Positions 19,724-29,977 of a stretch of DNA of 29,977 nt are shown piece by piece. The translations under genes were made by a program, and so were the position numbers. Position 1 is the stretch's first letter. Each line of letters starts with the position of its first letter. Under the pieces are notes generated by a model. The model ran no database searches, was not told the DNA's origin, and was given only the letters and a program-made list of their open reading frames with translations. Source of the DNA: Azolla pinnata. Lineage: Eukaryota; Streptophyta; Polypodiopsida; Salviniales; Salviniaceae. Location: assembly GCA_037176905.1 (NCBI GenBank), contig JBBBWG010004258.1, positions 1-29,977 on the forward strand, written 5' to 3'.

Positions 19724-22700
19724 TCAGATTTCATAAGTCATCCCGACCTGTAGGAGCTGCGAGGGAGGGATATGGAGGAACGCAAGCGCGCATGTCGAAA
19801 CGGTGGCCAAGAAGTGATAGATATGGTTGATGACGAGGCTCTCGAACCAGCCTCGATCCGCATTCGATTGCAGCGTGGCCTTTCCCAGCACATACACAAC
19901 GCCCTTCTTCCGGGCACATTCCAGTTCCTTCGCCTCAGCTTCGATTTCCTCTTTCGTTCGCCTTTCTCTTCCATTAGGAAGAGCGAAATACGCATCGCCC
20001 TCGCCGCGGATTTGCTGCTTGAGACAACGAATGATCTCATCCACAAGGCTCGATCCGCATCGCTCTCGCCCTAGATCCATGTACCCATAGTGACCAATGC
20101 ACCTGCGGCAAGACGAACGAATCAGGATTCGGCGAGTTCCGCACATAGTTTTTACGTTTCGGCGACAAGCCACCGTTTCAAAAACTGTCCAAGAAGGAAA
20201 AGAAAAAAAGGAGCATATCATTCATGGTTCCTTTGCCCCTGACCTGTAGACCCCTTTCTTGTATGCCAAGCTATCCACCAGAAATCTCTTGTCCGCCGAT
20301 ATACTCGGGACCGGAACACGGTGAATCGTGACGAGCACCAAGAACTGATGGAGAGTTCCAGTACATCTCGCATAATGCCTCACAAGTGGGGATATTCCAT
20401 CCGCGAGATCGCTGTAGAACAAGCACACTCCTGGCACCCTCGCCGCACCCTCGTCGCACAGCAACTTCATTAGCTCGTCTCCGGACACTCTTCTCGATGC
20501 TTCGTACTCGTGCTTCTTCGCCCGCCCGTGGATCCACGATAGCATGATGGCGAGAATCGATAAGGACAACGCAAACGGAACCCAGCCGCCTTCCAGCACC
20601 TTATTCAGTACTGAGGTCAAATAGGCTCCCTCGACGAGGCCGAAGAAGCAAAAGAACAGCAAGCTGATCGGAAGGGGCAGATTCCATAACATGACCATCA
20701 CCAATGTCACTAGTACCGTGGTGATGAGCATGACGCATGTAACCGCGATTCCTGAACATCGGCCATGTCGATAGAGTTCGCGATGAAAAAAACCTTGGAT
20801 TTCGCGAAAGAAGGAAGAATGCTTCAAGAAAAGGGTGTTCGAACTAACGCGCACCGTAGGCATTGCTGATGTGAACCCCGTTTCGGAAGCCGACGACCAC
20901 GGCAATGCACAGGAGCATCAAAGAATAGTTCACTTCTGGGGAGTAGACCTCACCTCCTGATCTCTCAGATGTGTGGAGGATTCTCACTCTTGGAAAACAA
21001 TCCAGAGCCACTACCTGCTTGATGATACTGAATGTGGCAGATATGAGGGCCTGGCTTGCCACTATTGCAGCCAAAGTGGATATGACGAACATTGGCCAAA
21101 ATACTGGTTTTGGTACAGATTTGTAGAACGCATCTCTGATATCTGATGGGTTCTTGATCAAATATGCTCCTTGTCCTGCATACGTGAGGATCAAAGATGG
21201 GTATACAACAGTAGAGAAAGCTATCTGCAATAAACAACACATGGAACATGATTACAACCATACACAAGTGAGATATATGGGATGATATTTGACAATATAT
21301 CCTCAATCTTAAACTAATCAATAATTTGGGAAGTTGATTCGGTTACCCCTCTCAAATTCATTATTCCCATTTTCCAAAGATCCTAACCTCAGTTTTATAT
21401 TTGGGACCAACAAAACTATATGTAGGATGCAGAACGAAGTGAACTTGAAATTAAAAGATGCGTGTATATAAGCTTCAAATGTGTCCTTGACCAATTCCTT
21501 GATAATAGATATACAACACATCATCATCCATATTGCATTGGCACCCACGAATCCATATTTTTCATTAGTTATTGTGTTGTAACTCAGAAAAGGTTTTTTA
21601 AACCATAATACAGGTTTTTCGTGGGATCCAGGGCTAATTGTTTGGGATAACGGGAATACACAAAAGAACTTTCCTCAAATTTTCCAATACAGAGCAAAAA
21701 TAGGACGTGCAATCATTATGGCGGCGAAGGAAAACGTCCCGGCAGCAAAAAAATTGAGGTTCAACTAAACCTTTTGGCAAAGATTCTTGAAAAGAAATTA
21801 TTCTAAGAAGATCTCGATGTTACAATGGATGATTATTCATCGAGCCACCGCAATGGGTGAATGGGCAGGTACAATGGGACAACCAACGACAAGTAAGAGA
21901 TGTGGAGCAACCCCATCAGAATCTCAAATCCATTGTTTCTGGGATTGTCCGGGGTCAATACAAGTTTGGCAAAGAGTATTAAGAATTATGAGTTTAACTA
22001 GTCCCAACCGCACCTTCACCTGGGGCTCTTGAGTGTGGTCAACACTCAAAACTAAAGCCTAGCACTATGAATTGGACAAATCCAGTTTTGCATGGCACAT
22101 GCGAGAAGGGAAAGTCATATGGGAGGACACCAACACCCACTTTAGATAGGTCTAGTGTAACCATTTGGTATATATGGTGCGACAGGTGCGTAACAGTATT
22201 TGAGGATATTATAGTTCCCCAAGAGGAAACAGTAAAAAAGATATGGACAGAAATGTGTTTCACATTGCGAACCCAATATCAAGCCGTACAGGGGCCTCCA
22301 AATCAAATAACTATTCTCAAGCTTAACTTTCTAAGATTATGGAGAAATTCGCAAGCCTTTCAAGGCGACCTAATAAACCTTAAATGGAATTTCTCACCTC
22401 CACATTGGCTTTTTCCATTATGTAGTGAAGTTTATCTTCACCCGTCCAAGAGATTGGGAGAACAATGTGGATAGACCTATCTCTCTTTTTTTATGTAATT
22501 ACATGGCGATGAGCTGCACTTATTGTGTCAAATTTTTAATATTACTAATGATGAATCTTATTTGTGCAAAAAATAAAAACCATAAGAGATTGGAAACACC
22601 TATGCAATCTCTTGTCACAATTTGATTCCACCAAAGATCCACTACCTGGATTGCACACTTATTGAAATGCGCCAAATCAGCAAACATAGCTTCAGCTCCT

Positions 22701-24567
22701 GCGTTAAAACGAGTGCAAGGTGTTCATCACCATGGAGCAAACTTTATAAAAGTATTAAGCGATATGAATTTCGTACCTGTGATGCACAATATGACAGCAC
22801 CCAGCATCAGCCAGCCAGACTTACCGTGACGGATAAGAAAAAGAGGAATATAATGAGGGGAAACAGCCTTCAACACTCCAGGATAGTATGCAGCAATGTT
22901 GTACACGCCAATCGTTGCATTGCTTAGAAACCATGCTAGCATGATCGGAGAGAAGAAAATGCTAACCCTATGTGTCCCAAACCTTTGCACGACGAATAGA
23001 CAAATCAAAATCACAGTTGATATGATGACAACCGCATCTATAACAGCCAATTTCCAAGATTTGACCATAAGAGAGAGACAAAACACTTGTCAAGGAATGC
23101 AACAAATTGGAACTGCTTTGAATCGATGGAAACTTACTCTGATTCAAGCGTGGATGTTCAGATTTTATGCCTTCAATAGCGGAGAGAACTAAAACGGCAT
23201 AATTATAAAGAAGAAAAAATAAGTCAAATGATAGACTAAAAAACATTTTAACCAAAAGAAGGATGAGATTTTACCTGACACTGCAGGAGCGAGCACCCCA
23301 TCACCTATAACCATAGATGTACCCAACAATGCTAGTAAAAGCAAGCCTTGCTGAGCAAATTTGCTTTGTTCAATGAATTTAAGAGCCATGGTAGTGGTAA
23401 CACTCTTCTTAGATCCACAAAAGCTAAGGTGTGAATCAGACTCAAACCGTACCAACTGCTTGCGACTATATCTCCTTAGGTTTAAGTTACGGTATAGTAG
23501 TGAATAGAGAGCGAAGGTGCCACCTGGGATTAATGATTTCCATGTAGATAAGAATGACCAGATGTAAAGTATATATCCACTACCTGAGCATGATTTATAC
23601 CTTCGCCATGATCATCTGCTCTCAGAACTATGAAGGCATACTTAACTAGAGGTATCATTGTGAGAGACCAAAAGATGAGGCTTAAAAAACCGAAGAAGTC
23701 TTCCACGGTTGATAAAGGATACTGCAACGAGGAAAATACATAAAGTGGAGATGTTCCGAGATCCCCATAAACTATCCCGAGAGTTTGGTAAGCCAACAAA
23801 ATAGACTGCCAGCCACTGTAAATCTATAAAATTCACTTATTGCTATGAAATAAAGTCAGCATATGACATCCAAGGTTCATGTTTGCATATGCATTTGTAA
23901 ACTGGCATGTTACTTCATACATGAGCTTTTATCTTCTGAACCATTTTATCCTATTCTTTGGAAGAATGATGAAGGCTGCCTTCCTTTTCTATATCCGCAT
24001 CAAGTGTAGTAGCAAAGTATCGTTGGCAACCAATCTAATAGACTCCACTACACACATGCTATGAATATACACGTGTATACATACACTTACATTTATAAAA
24101 ACATTGAAATACGTATGACATCATGACACATAGACATAGAGTATGGATTCATTGAATATACATTGTATGCCCTTCCTGTAGGTCCACGTAAAGGGCGTAA
24201 CCAGTCTATATTTAAGATAAACTAGCAAAACGAAGAAGCCGTGAAAAAGTATTTGTAACATATAACTAACCTCAACTCTAGCATGCTTTGGAAAGTATGC
24301 TTGAGAAATGGAGTAATTGAGATGTGGAGACCCCATTAGAGTGGCATTGCCATCATCAATTTTGGGAGGATCATGATTGTGGCCATCATATCCATTGTTC
24401 ACATCCTGAGCATTGGATTCTTTTCCACAAATATTTGCAAATTCGCTTGCTTGTTCATCATCATTATTGGTTTGAGTTCCGTCCTTGCAAGCAAGATCCG
24501 AGGCCATCTGAACCTGCCAAGTTCCTTCTTTGGGAGCACGAGACATATGGGATCCATTCACTTCCAT
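19724..24567 (-). CDS. HAK/KUP/KT family potassium transporter (9 exons, complete)
   Basis: This is a membrane potassium carrier, generally proton-coupled in plants. Exons are 24567-24271, 23823-23601, 23523-23275, 23188-23138, 23037-22777, 22698-22646, 21224-20855, 20751-20244 and 20102-19724, totalling 2,391 nt or 796 residues plus stop, with every phase consistent. A polar N-terminus of about 100 residues is followed by family hallmarks in order: [16 protein letters not shown] near 115, [18 protein letters not shown] across the exon 2/3 join, [18 protein letters not shown] near 240, [20 protein letters not shown] near 285, [18 protein letters not shown] near 361, YAGQGAYL near 390, and [20 protein letters not shown] near 498. 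The long C-terminal cytosolic domain ends [10 protein letters not shown]. The length is typical. The subfamily (I-IV) cannot be settled by eye. The last two exons are clearly more GC-rich than the first seven. Intron 6 contains an antisense LINE remnant. Confidence 0.94.
21766..22420 (+). mobile_element. 3' fragment of a non-LTR retrotransposon (LINE) in HAK/KUP intron 6
   Basis: On the plus strand, opposite to the host gene, one frame reads [31 protein letters not shown], then [20 protein letters not shown] and WQRVLRIM. This is the zinc-binding domain that follows reverse transcriptase in plant LINEs (zf-RVT type). After a stop at 22030-22032 a second frame carries [20 protein letters not shown] and [19 protein letters not shown], which fits the end of the same ORF2 displaced by a frameshift. 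The RT and endonuclease domains are missing, as expected of a 5'-truncated and decayed copy. The exact ends are not visible; no poly-A tail or target duplication is clear. It accounts for much of the 1,421-base intron 21225-22645. Confidence 0.75.
23824..24270 (-). other. HAK/KUP intron 1
   Basis: A 447-base AT-rich intron between HARVE and [13 protein letters not shown] (donor GAG|GTTAGT, acceptor TTTATAG). No coding sequence or repeat is recognised in it. Confidence 0.8.
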
Positions 24568-25206
24568 TTTGAGCCAAATGTTTGTTGCTCCGCTGAACAC
24601 CGAACAGAAGCCGTTGCAAAACAGACAATTTTTGGCGAGATCTTTTGCAGCTCCTCGATCTTACTGGCTAAATTTCGGCTTCACAAAGTTACGAACTAGT
24701 CGAACCGCCAAGTTTGCAAGATGGAGGGCAATGCACAAGATGTCCATGCCCACTTGATGTGATGAGAGTGACTGCGGTGATGTTTGATCTGGGTCTCGAT
24801 ATTGCTGCTTGACAAAGGGGATTAAAATGATGAGGATGAGGATGAGGATGAAGTGAGAAGTACCTGGTGTGATGGGAAATGTGCAGAATGTCATCATCTG
24901 ATATCTCTGGACCACCATGAGTGAAGCCTTTTCTCGTCATCATCTTCTTTCCTGCCTGCTTGCCTTCCTTGTCCATGGAACTTTCTTACTAATTTTTCAG
25001 CGTGAGAAGAGGATGCAGATGCAGCAGGGGAGCCAGCAGCCAAAAATCAGCAGCAAATTCATGTCCGAAAAGAACACCCAAGAAAAACAAAAAAACAAAG
25101 ATTTTGTGTCTTTGTTTTTCCTGTCTTTAGATCCAAATTCTTGTTCTTGATTCTTGCATGACAACAACTACAACAACCCCAAAAAAAAAAACAAAAAAAA
25201 CACACA

Positions 25207-25380
25207 AGAACAAAAACACATCCTTTCTGTGCTTTGCCCTGTATTGCGGCCTTGAACACGGAACATAGTTCCTCGATTGTTTCGGCGGCATGTTTCCAAT
25301 CGCCCTTCGATTCCAGATCGCCAAGTCGGACGATCTCCAAAGGTGCTCCCCGATTCGTAAACATTTCAGATTTTGCAATG
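25207..25380 (-). other. Candidate coding exon or uORF of unknown identity
   Basis: On the minus strand an open stretch reads MFTNRGAPLEIVRLGDLESK and then GDWKHAAETIEELCSVFKAA, followed by IQGKAQKG. It has the amphipathic, mixed-charge look of real protein, unlike the low-complexity frames around it. It is followed by an A/T-rich tract. It could be the first exon of an unrecognised small gene, a leader exon or uORF of the HAK/KUP transcript, or a fragment of a decayed gene. I do not recognise the family, and splice sites cannot be fixed. Confidence 0.3.
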
Positions 25381-25973
25381 CGACAAGAGGGGGAAAAGTG
25401 TGATTTGTACATAGAATAGAGCATCAAAACCCTTTGGCATGCTTTCTGATGCGACGAGAAGGACAATATGATTTTGTTTCGTCGCTGTTCACATTCACCT
25501 GATCGGCCCTCGCTCAAAACAAAAGTTCGAGCAACGGACGATTGGCCTAACCATTGGCGACTAGGTTCTTTGCTTTAAGCCTGACAAAGCTATAGCTAGA
25601 ATGGTAGTCTCCACCTCAAACAATCGATTATCTAAGGACGAGACAAGTTGGAACTTATTGAGAATCGGTTTTATCTTCTAAAACGAAACAACTAGCTAAA
25701 TATGTCCATGGCCAGCACAAGATAGTTCTATAATATTGCGCAACTAGGAACAGTTTAGAAGATTCTAGAATCTTTTACCTCGACAAATGGGCATCGTGCT
25801 GGAGAAGGTTTGTCGGGGTGGTCAAAACTTGCAAACAGTGTGCACGACAATGTACTTGTTGATACAGAATAAGTCCGTGAAATCGAAGCAGAGAAACAAT
25901 GAATGAGATCTTAAGCAAACAATGGTGCTTCAGATTCGAGGCGAATGCAAGCATACACGGTCCGAGTGCGAGT

Positions 25974-25992
25974 GAGAGAGAGAGAGAGAGAG
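25974..25992. repeat. (GA)n microsatellite
   Basis: About nine GA dinucleotides in the GLR-HAK/KUP intergenic region. Confidence 0.9.
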
Positions 25993-26146
25993 AACGCAAT
26001 AGGCACATAATATACTCTATGTATACTGACAAAATGACAGTACAATGCTTGACTTGTAGACGTCAAGCGAGTGCGCTTTCTGTCGTTTCAGCACGCAGAC
26101 ATCCCTGTGAACAAACTGCAATGCATCTATACAACACTCCCGTCTG

Positions 26147-26510
26147 TAATTCGCTCGGGCTCCAATCTGCGATTCAATCAACTCTTTCTTTAATCGTTCG
26201 GCTGGGTTTGTAAATATCCGTTCGCGATTCATTCAGCTCTATCTTTAGTCGTTTGATCAGCCGGGTTCGCAAACATTCGTTCGATTCCATCCGGCGGTCG
26301 AACAGCCCCCGAGCGGATTGTGAAACGCTCGGCGAAAATCCGATCGGCAGCGATTCGCGTCCGTAATTTCGCGCGGGCTCCATCCGCAGGAAAATCAGCC
26401 GATCCGATAATCCCAATCGTTCGAACAACTCCCCATCTAGAATCGTTTGCAGCTCCATCGGTAATTGCTCGATCGATTGATCGACTGATTTTATTATTAT
26501 TTTCGACTAC
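26147..26510. repeat. Degenerate local repeats upstream of the GLR gene
   Basis: Related segments recur within 360 bases. The block at about 26171-26224 (cgattcaatcaactct...gggtttgtaaatatccgttcg) resembles 26225-26283 (cgattcattcagctct...gggttcgcaaacattcgttcg). The phrase gggctccaatctgcg near 26157 recurs as gggctccatccgcag near 26377 and, more weakly, as gcagctccatcgg near 26449. Units are about 55-75 bp with many differences, indicating an old array. Confidence 0.6.
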
Positions 26511-26906
26511 GATCGGCAATTATATCAACAATCAGGATAATGCAAAGTCTCATTTGGTTTTTGTTTTTTTTTTTTGTGTTTTGTTTTCTATGATGCGTGG
26601 AGCCTGTGAGTGGCAGAAGTGTTGATGGTCACAGGACGGAGTTAGTTAAGTTCGTTGGTCGTCTTCCCCAAAAGTCTGTTTCCTTCGGAGGAACCGGTTT
26701 TTCTTCGAGGGCCATGTTTTCCATGCCGAAGACCACAGAACCATCGTCGAGCTTCCATCCATGGAGGAGCTTCCTTCCACGAAGCAGCGGCAGCAGAAGC
26801 AGAAGAAGAATCAGCTGCAGCTGCAGGAGGAGGAGGAGGAGGAGAGCAGAGTTCTTCTCGCTGTTGCTCTGCAGGAGCTTCTTCCCATGTCAGATTCAAC
26901 ACAGCA

Positions 26907-29742
26907 ATGCCGAGCCCATCTCTGCTCTCGCGCGCCTGCATCCTCGCCATGCTGCTTGCCCTGCTCCCGGCCTGCGCCTCCATCGCTCCGCCTCCTCCTC
27001 GTCTTGCAGTCTCTCCCAACCCTAACATCAACACCACCATCGCCATAGCCCAGCAGCAGCAGCAGCAGCAGCAGCAGCTCGCTCCTCCTCCTCCAAGCAC
27101 CGTCAGGGTCGGGGCCATGCTCGTGCTCGGCTCCGAGATCGGGCGCTTTGCCAGGGACGCGATCGAGCTCGCCGTGCAGGATGTGAACGCGGCTGCAGAC
27201 GTGCTCCCCCGCACGCAGCTCCTCTTGGACCTGCTCGACACAGGCTGCGACCCTGTGCAAGGAGCAGCATGTGGTAACTCTCTGCTGCTTTCGGTCTGTC
27301 TGGCATTTTGTTTTGCATCCGAAATGCCCAGCAATCTGTAACTTCTCTGCTGTGGAATCTGCTTTGCCATGTCTGATTTCCTGCTGTGGAATCCGTTTTG
27401 CCATGTCTGATTTCCTGCTGCGGAATCTTCTTGCTATCTCTGTTCTTCTGCTGTGGAAGATCGATCTATTTGCTGCGTCTGTTTTGCTACTGTGGGGATT
27501 TATTTGCCATGTCTGATTTCCTGCTGTGGAATCTGTTTTGCCATGTCTGATTTCCTGCTGTGGAATCTTCTTGCTATCTCTGTTTTGCTGCTGTGGAATC
27601 TGCTTGCTGTGTCTGATTTTCTGCTGTGGAATCTGCTTGCTATCTCTGTTTTTCTGCTGTGGAATCTTCTTGCTATCTCTGCTCTTCTGCTGTGGAATCT
27701 TCTTGCTATCTCTGCTCTTCTGCTGTGGAATCTTCTTGCTATCTCTGTTTTTCTGCTGTGGAATCTTCTTGCTGTGTCTGTTTTTCTGCTGTGGAAGCTT
27801 CTTGCTGTGTCCTGATTTTCTGCTGTGGAATCTGCTTGCTATCTCTATTTTTCTATCTATATTCTGTTTCTGTTTCCCTGATGTGGAATCTATTTGCCAT
27901 GTTTGCATCTTTCTGCAGTGGAATCTATTTGCCATGCCTGCATCTTTTCTGCCATGGGAATCTGTCTTGCCATGCCTGATTTGCTGCTGTGGAATCTGTT
28001 TTGCCATGTCTGATTTTTTGCTTCTGCTATGGATGGAATCTGTTTTGCTGTATCTGGATCTGATTTTTGCTTCTACCATGGATGGAATCTGTCTTGCTGT
28101 GTCTGTTTTGTGTTTATCTGATGTGGGCATTTCTTTGCCCCATGCCTGTTTTCTGAATCTGCCATGGATGGAATCTGTTTTGCTGTATCTGGATCTGATT
28201 TTTGCTTCTGCCATGGACATCTGTTTTGCTGTATCTGGATCTGAACATATTACTCTCTCTCTCTCTGTCTTTCACATACACAAACACACACACACACACA
28301 CACAACAAACACATGCGATCGATTCAGCCGTGGAGCTTGTGAAGCGAGGAGCGGTGGCGATCGTGGGCCCTCAATCGTCGGCGGTTTCGCGGTTCGCGGC
28401 CTGCGTGGGGAGGCGCTCGTCGATCCCGTTCGTGTCGTTCGGCGCGACGGATCCGCGCCTCTCGGAGATGGATTACCACCCCTTCTTCCTGCGGGTCGCG
28501 CCCAGCGACGCAGCGCAGATGGAAGCCATAGCCGCCTTCGTCGCAAACTACGGGTGGAGAGAGGTCGTAATGATCCACACGAGAGACGAGTACGGGGCTA
28601 ACGGGGCGTCCGCGCTCGCCGAGGAGCTGCAAGCCCGCGGCAGCAAGCTGGCGGAGAGGCTCGCGATCTCCGCGGAGATCGACGAGCCCGCGATCGCCCG
28701 GGGGCTGGCGAAGCTGGCCGGCAAGCGGGCGCGGGTGTTTGTGCTCCACGCGCGCGCCGACGTCGGGCATTCGGTGCTGCAGGAGGCTTCTTACCTGAGC
28801 ATGCTGGGCGCGGGCTATGCGTGGATCGTCACCGATCTGCTGGCGGCGAGCTTCGCGAGCCCCGGTCTCCTCCTCGCGGGGGGCAGCGGCTTCGCGCAGG
28901 GCATCGTGGGCGTTCGGCGGCACATCAGCCACAGCCCGCAGCTCGCGGCTTTCACGTCGCGGTGGAAGAGGAGGATGCATCCCCACAGCTCCCCGGGCCC
29001 CGTGTCCTGGCACGATGCGAGCGCTTACGGATTGTACGCGTACGACGCGGTTTGGGCGATCGCCCGCGCGCTGCAGTCGTATTTCGACGGCGCGAACGAG
29101 GTGCGCTTCGCGGCGGCGCGGCGCCGGCTGCCGCGATCCGCGGGGGGGGGATCGGAGCTCGCCCAGCTCGATGTTTTCGAAGGGGGGCGGGCCCTGAGGG
29201 GCTACATCCTGCGGGCGAGCTTCATCGGCGTCTCGGGCCCCATCAAGTTCTCCCGCGCTGGGGACGCCGAGGGGGCCGCGTTCGAGTACATCAACGTCGT
29301 GAACCGGCGGCTCAACACGGTGGGGTACTGGTGGCCCAACGGCTCGCGGATCGCGCTACAGCCCCCGCCGGAGATCGCGTTCTCAGGTGCGAACGAGGGC
29401 ATCGACAACGCGTTTGCGCCTCACGACGATGAAGCCCTCGCGAATGCCACGAAGATGCCCATCACTTGGCCCGGCTCGTCCAGCGAACCCCCCCGCGGGT
29501 GGGCCCTGCCCAGGAGCGGGAGCCCCCTGCGGATCGGCGTTCCCCGCAAGGCCGGGGCTTACTCCGATGTCGTGGGCGGTGCCAGCGCCCCCGACAACGC
29601 GACGTACCACGGCTTCTGCACCCAAGTCTTCGAAGCTGCCCTCAAGTACCTCCCCTACGCTGTGCCTTACCGCTTCGACATGATCGGGGATGACACGCAC
29701 ATGCCCGTCTACGCCGACATGATCGTCAAGCTAGCCCGACAG
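26907..29742 (+). CDS. Glutamate receptor-like channel (GLR), first two exons (3' part beyond the window)
   Basis: Plant GLRs are amino-acid-gated cation channels of the plasma or internal membranes. Exon 1 (26907-27273) and exon 2 (28328-29742) give the first 594 residues. The first in-frame Met starts a signal peptide (LLSRACILAMLLALLPACAS), followed by a linker with nine Gln encoded by pure CAG and a Pro run. The amino-terminal LIVBP-like domain begins VRVGAMLVLGSEIGRFARDA and continues VELVKRGAVAIVGPQSSAVS, YHPFFLRVAPSDAAQMEAIA and FEYINVVNRRLNTVGYWWPN. The S1 half of the ligand-binding domain starts LRIGVPRKAGAY near 535 and runs to MPVYADMIVKLARQ. A CGACAG|GTGCCT donor follows. Membrane segments, pore loop and S2 must lie right of the window. 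Exon 2 is strikingly GC-rich, with third positions nearly all G or C. Several upstream ATGs precede the start. Intron 1 is one large minisatellite. Confidence 0.92.
27051..27077 (+). repeat. (CAG)9 encoding poly-Gln in GLR exon 1
   Basis: Nine uninterrupted CAG codons lie between the signal peptide and the first domain. A pure codon run points to recent microsatellite growth, so length differences between individuals are likely. Confidence 0.95.
27340..28250 (+). repeat. 33-bp minisatellite filling GLR intron 1
   Basis: The intron (27274-28327) is built from variants of ggaatcttcttgctatctct followed by gctcttctgctgt, a 33-bp unit. It is most regular at about 27560-27830, with longer, more degenerate units containing ccatgtctgatttcctgctg before and ccatggatggaatctg after. 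Because 33 is divisible by three, few stops arise: the frame is open from about 27526 straight into exon 2. It is strongly pyrimidine-rich. The last part before the acceptor switches to CT and CA dinucleotide repeats. Confidence 0.92.
28251..28306. repeat. (CT)n and (CA)n microsatellites at the end of GLR intron 1
   Basis: A short ctctctct run at 28252-28266 and a cacaca run at about 28282-28304, 20 to 75 bases before the acceptor CAG at 28325-28327. The CT run is placed as a polypyrimidine tract would be. Confidence 0.9.
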
Positions 29743-29977
29743 GTGCCTGAAATCATCATCTGTTTAGTTTTGCACTACTAGTAGTAGTCCACCAGTTTAT
29801 GGAATCGTGTTCTTCCTTTTTCTTTTCTTTTTTGTGTTTGTGTGCGGTTTAATTTCGACGGAATTTTGACACTCACCGTGGATCTGCGCTCGAGAAAATA
29901 GGCTGCTTGCTTGAACCCTGCAAATTTTGTTTCCGATATATCTCAATGACAGGAATCATCTATTGACAGGTTTCTGA
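29743..29977 (+). other. Start of GLR intron 2
   Basis: The reading frame from exon 2 runs only to a stop at 29779-29781, without GLR-like sequence after the donor at 29743. The stretch is T-rich. The final bases, ttgacag|gtttctga, contain a plausible acceptor at 29969 that would continue the protein as KLARQ|VSD, a good GLR continuation, but the exon itself is cut off by the window end. Confidence 0.6.

Larger units (their letters stand above)
24568..26906. other. Divergent intergenic region between the HAK/KUP and GLR genes
   Basis: This 2.3 kb stretch must hold the promoters and leaders of both genes. It includes an AT/A-rich part (25080-25220), a candidate coding segment on the minus strand (25207-25380), a (GA)n run, and degenerate repeats at 26147-26510. 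Close to the GLR start there are several upstream ATGs (for example at 26714, 26761 and 26887) in other frames. No TATA box can be assigned with confidence. Confidence 0.6.

Noticed and set aside
26811-28220. 469-codon open frame on the minus strand with SRKSDMAK/KIPQQK-type repeats
   Set aside because: It is the antisense reading of the GLR exon 1 and the intron minisatellite; the repetitive Lys/Gln/Ser content comes from the repeat unit.
27526-28327. Repeat part of the 751-codon open frame as a coding exon
   Set aside because: The GLR domain is continuous when 27273 is joined to 28328, and the repeat lies between good splice sites. The open frame is explained by the 33-bp period. It is kept only as a finding about possible isoforms.

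Overview
This is nuclear DNA of a land plant. It holds spliced genes with GT-AG (and apparently two GC-AG) introns of about 80 to 1,640 bases, separated by AT-rich DNA with many simple repeats. All six genes belong to plant families. I cannot name the species. The gene set and the mix of very GC-rich and AT-rich genes would fit a non-flowering lineage (bryophyte, lycophyte or fern), but that is a weak inference. A run of exactly 100 N at 18664-18763 marks an assembly gap.

Layout from left to right: (1) 1-495, plus strand: last exon of a phytocyanin / early nodulin-like protein with a GPI-type tail. (2) 1662-10083, minus strand: complete 14-exon RAD4/XPC DNA damage recognition gene; my exon model gives an unbroken 1,063-residue protein. 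(3) 12189-14659, minus: complete 5-exon leucine-rich repeat protein of the At4g23840 type, 612 residues. (4) 15795-18093, minus: complete 4-exon BAP31-like ER membrane protein, 129 residues. (5) 19724-24567, minus: complete 9-exon HAK/KUP potassium transporter, 796 residues, with an antisense LINE remnant in intron 6. (6) 26907-29742, plus: the first two exons (594 residues) of a glutamate receptor-like channel that continues past the right edge.

Four consecutive genes lie on the minus strand. The HAK/KUP and glutamate receptor-like genes are divergent across a 2.3 kb intergenic stretch. The phytocyanin and RAD4 genes converge. The genes do not form a pathway; this is ordinary eukaryotic gene order. 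In every multi-exon gene the exon lengths sum to a whole number of codons and the phases agree at each junction, which is the main internal support for the models.

The points most worth a second look are at the level of gene structure: a degenerate duplicate of the RAD4 exon 3 acceptor region inside intron 2; two predicted GC-AG introns; a 33-bp minisatellite filling GLR intron 1 that leaves it open in the frame of exon 2; a minisatellite just upstream of RAD4 that is open in frame with the start codon; and a gapped GAT-type repeat directly upstream of the BAP31-like gene. I found no convincing novel biological system, and no tRNA, rRNA or CRISPR array.
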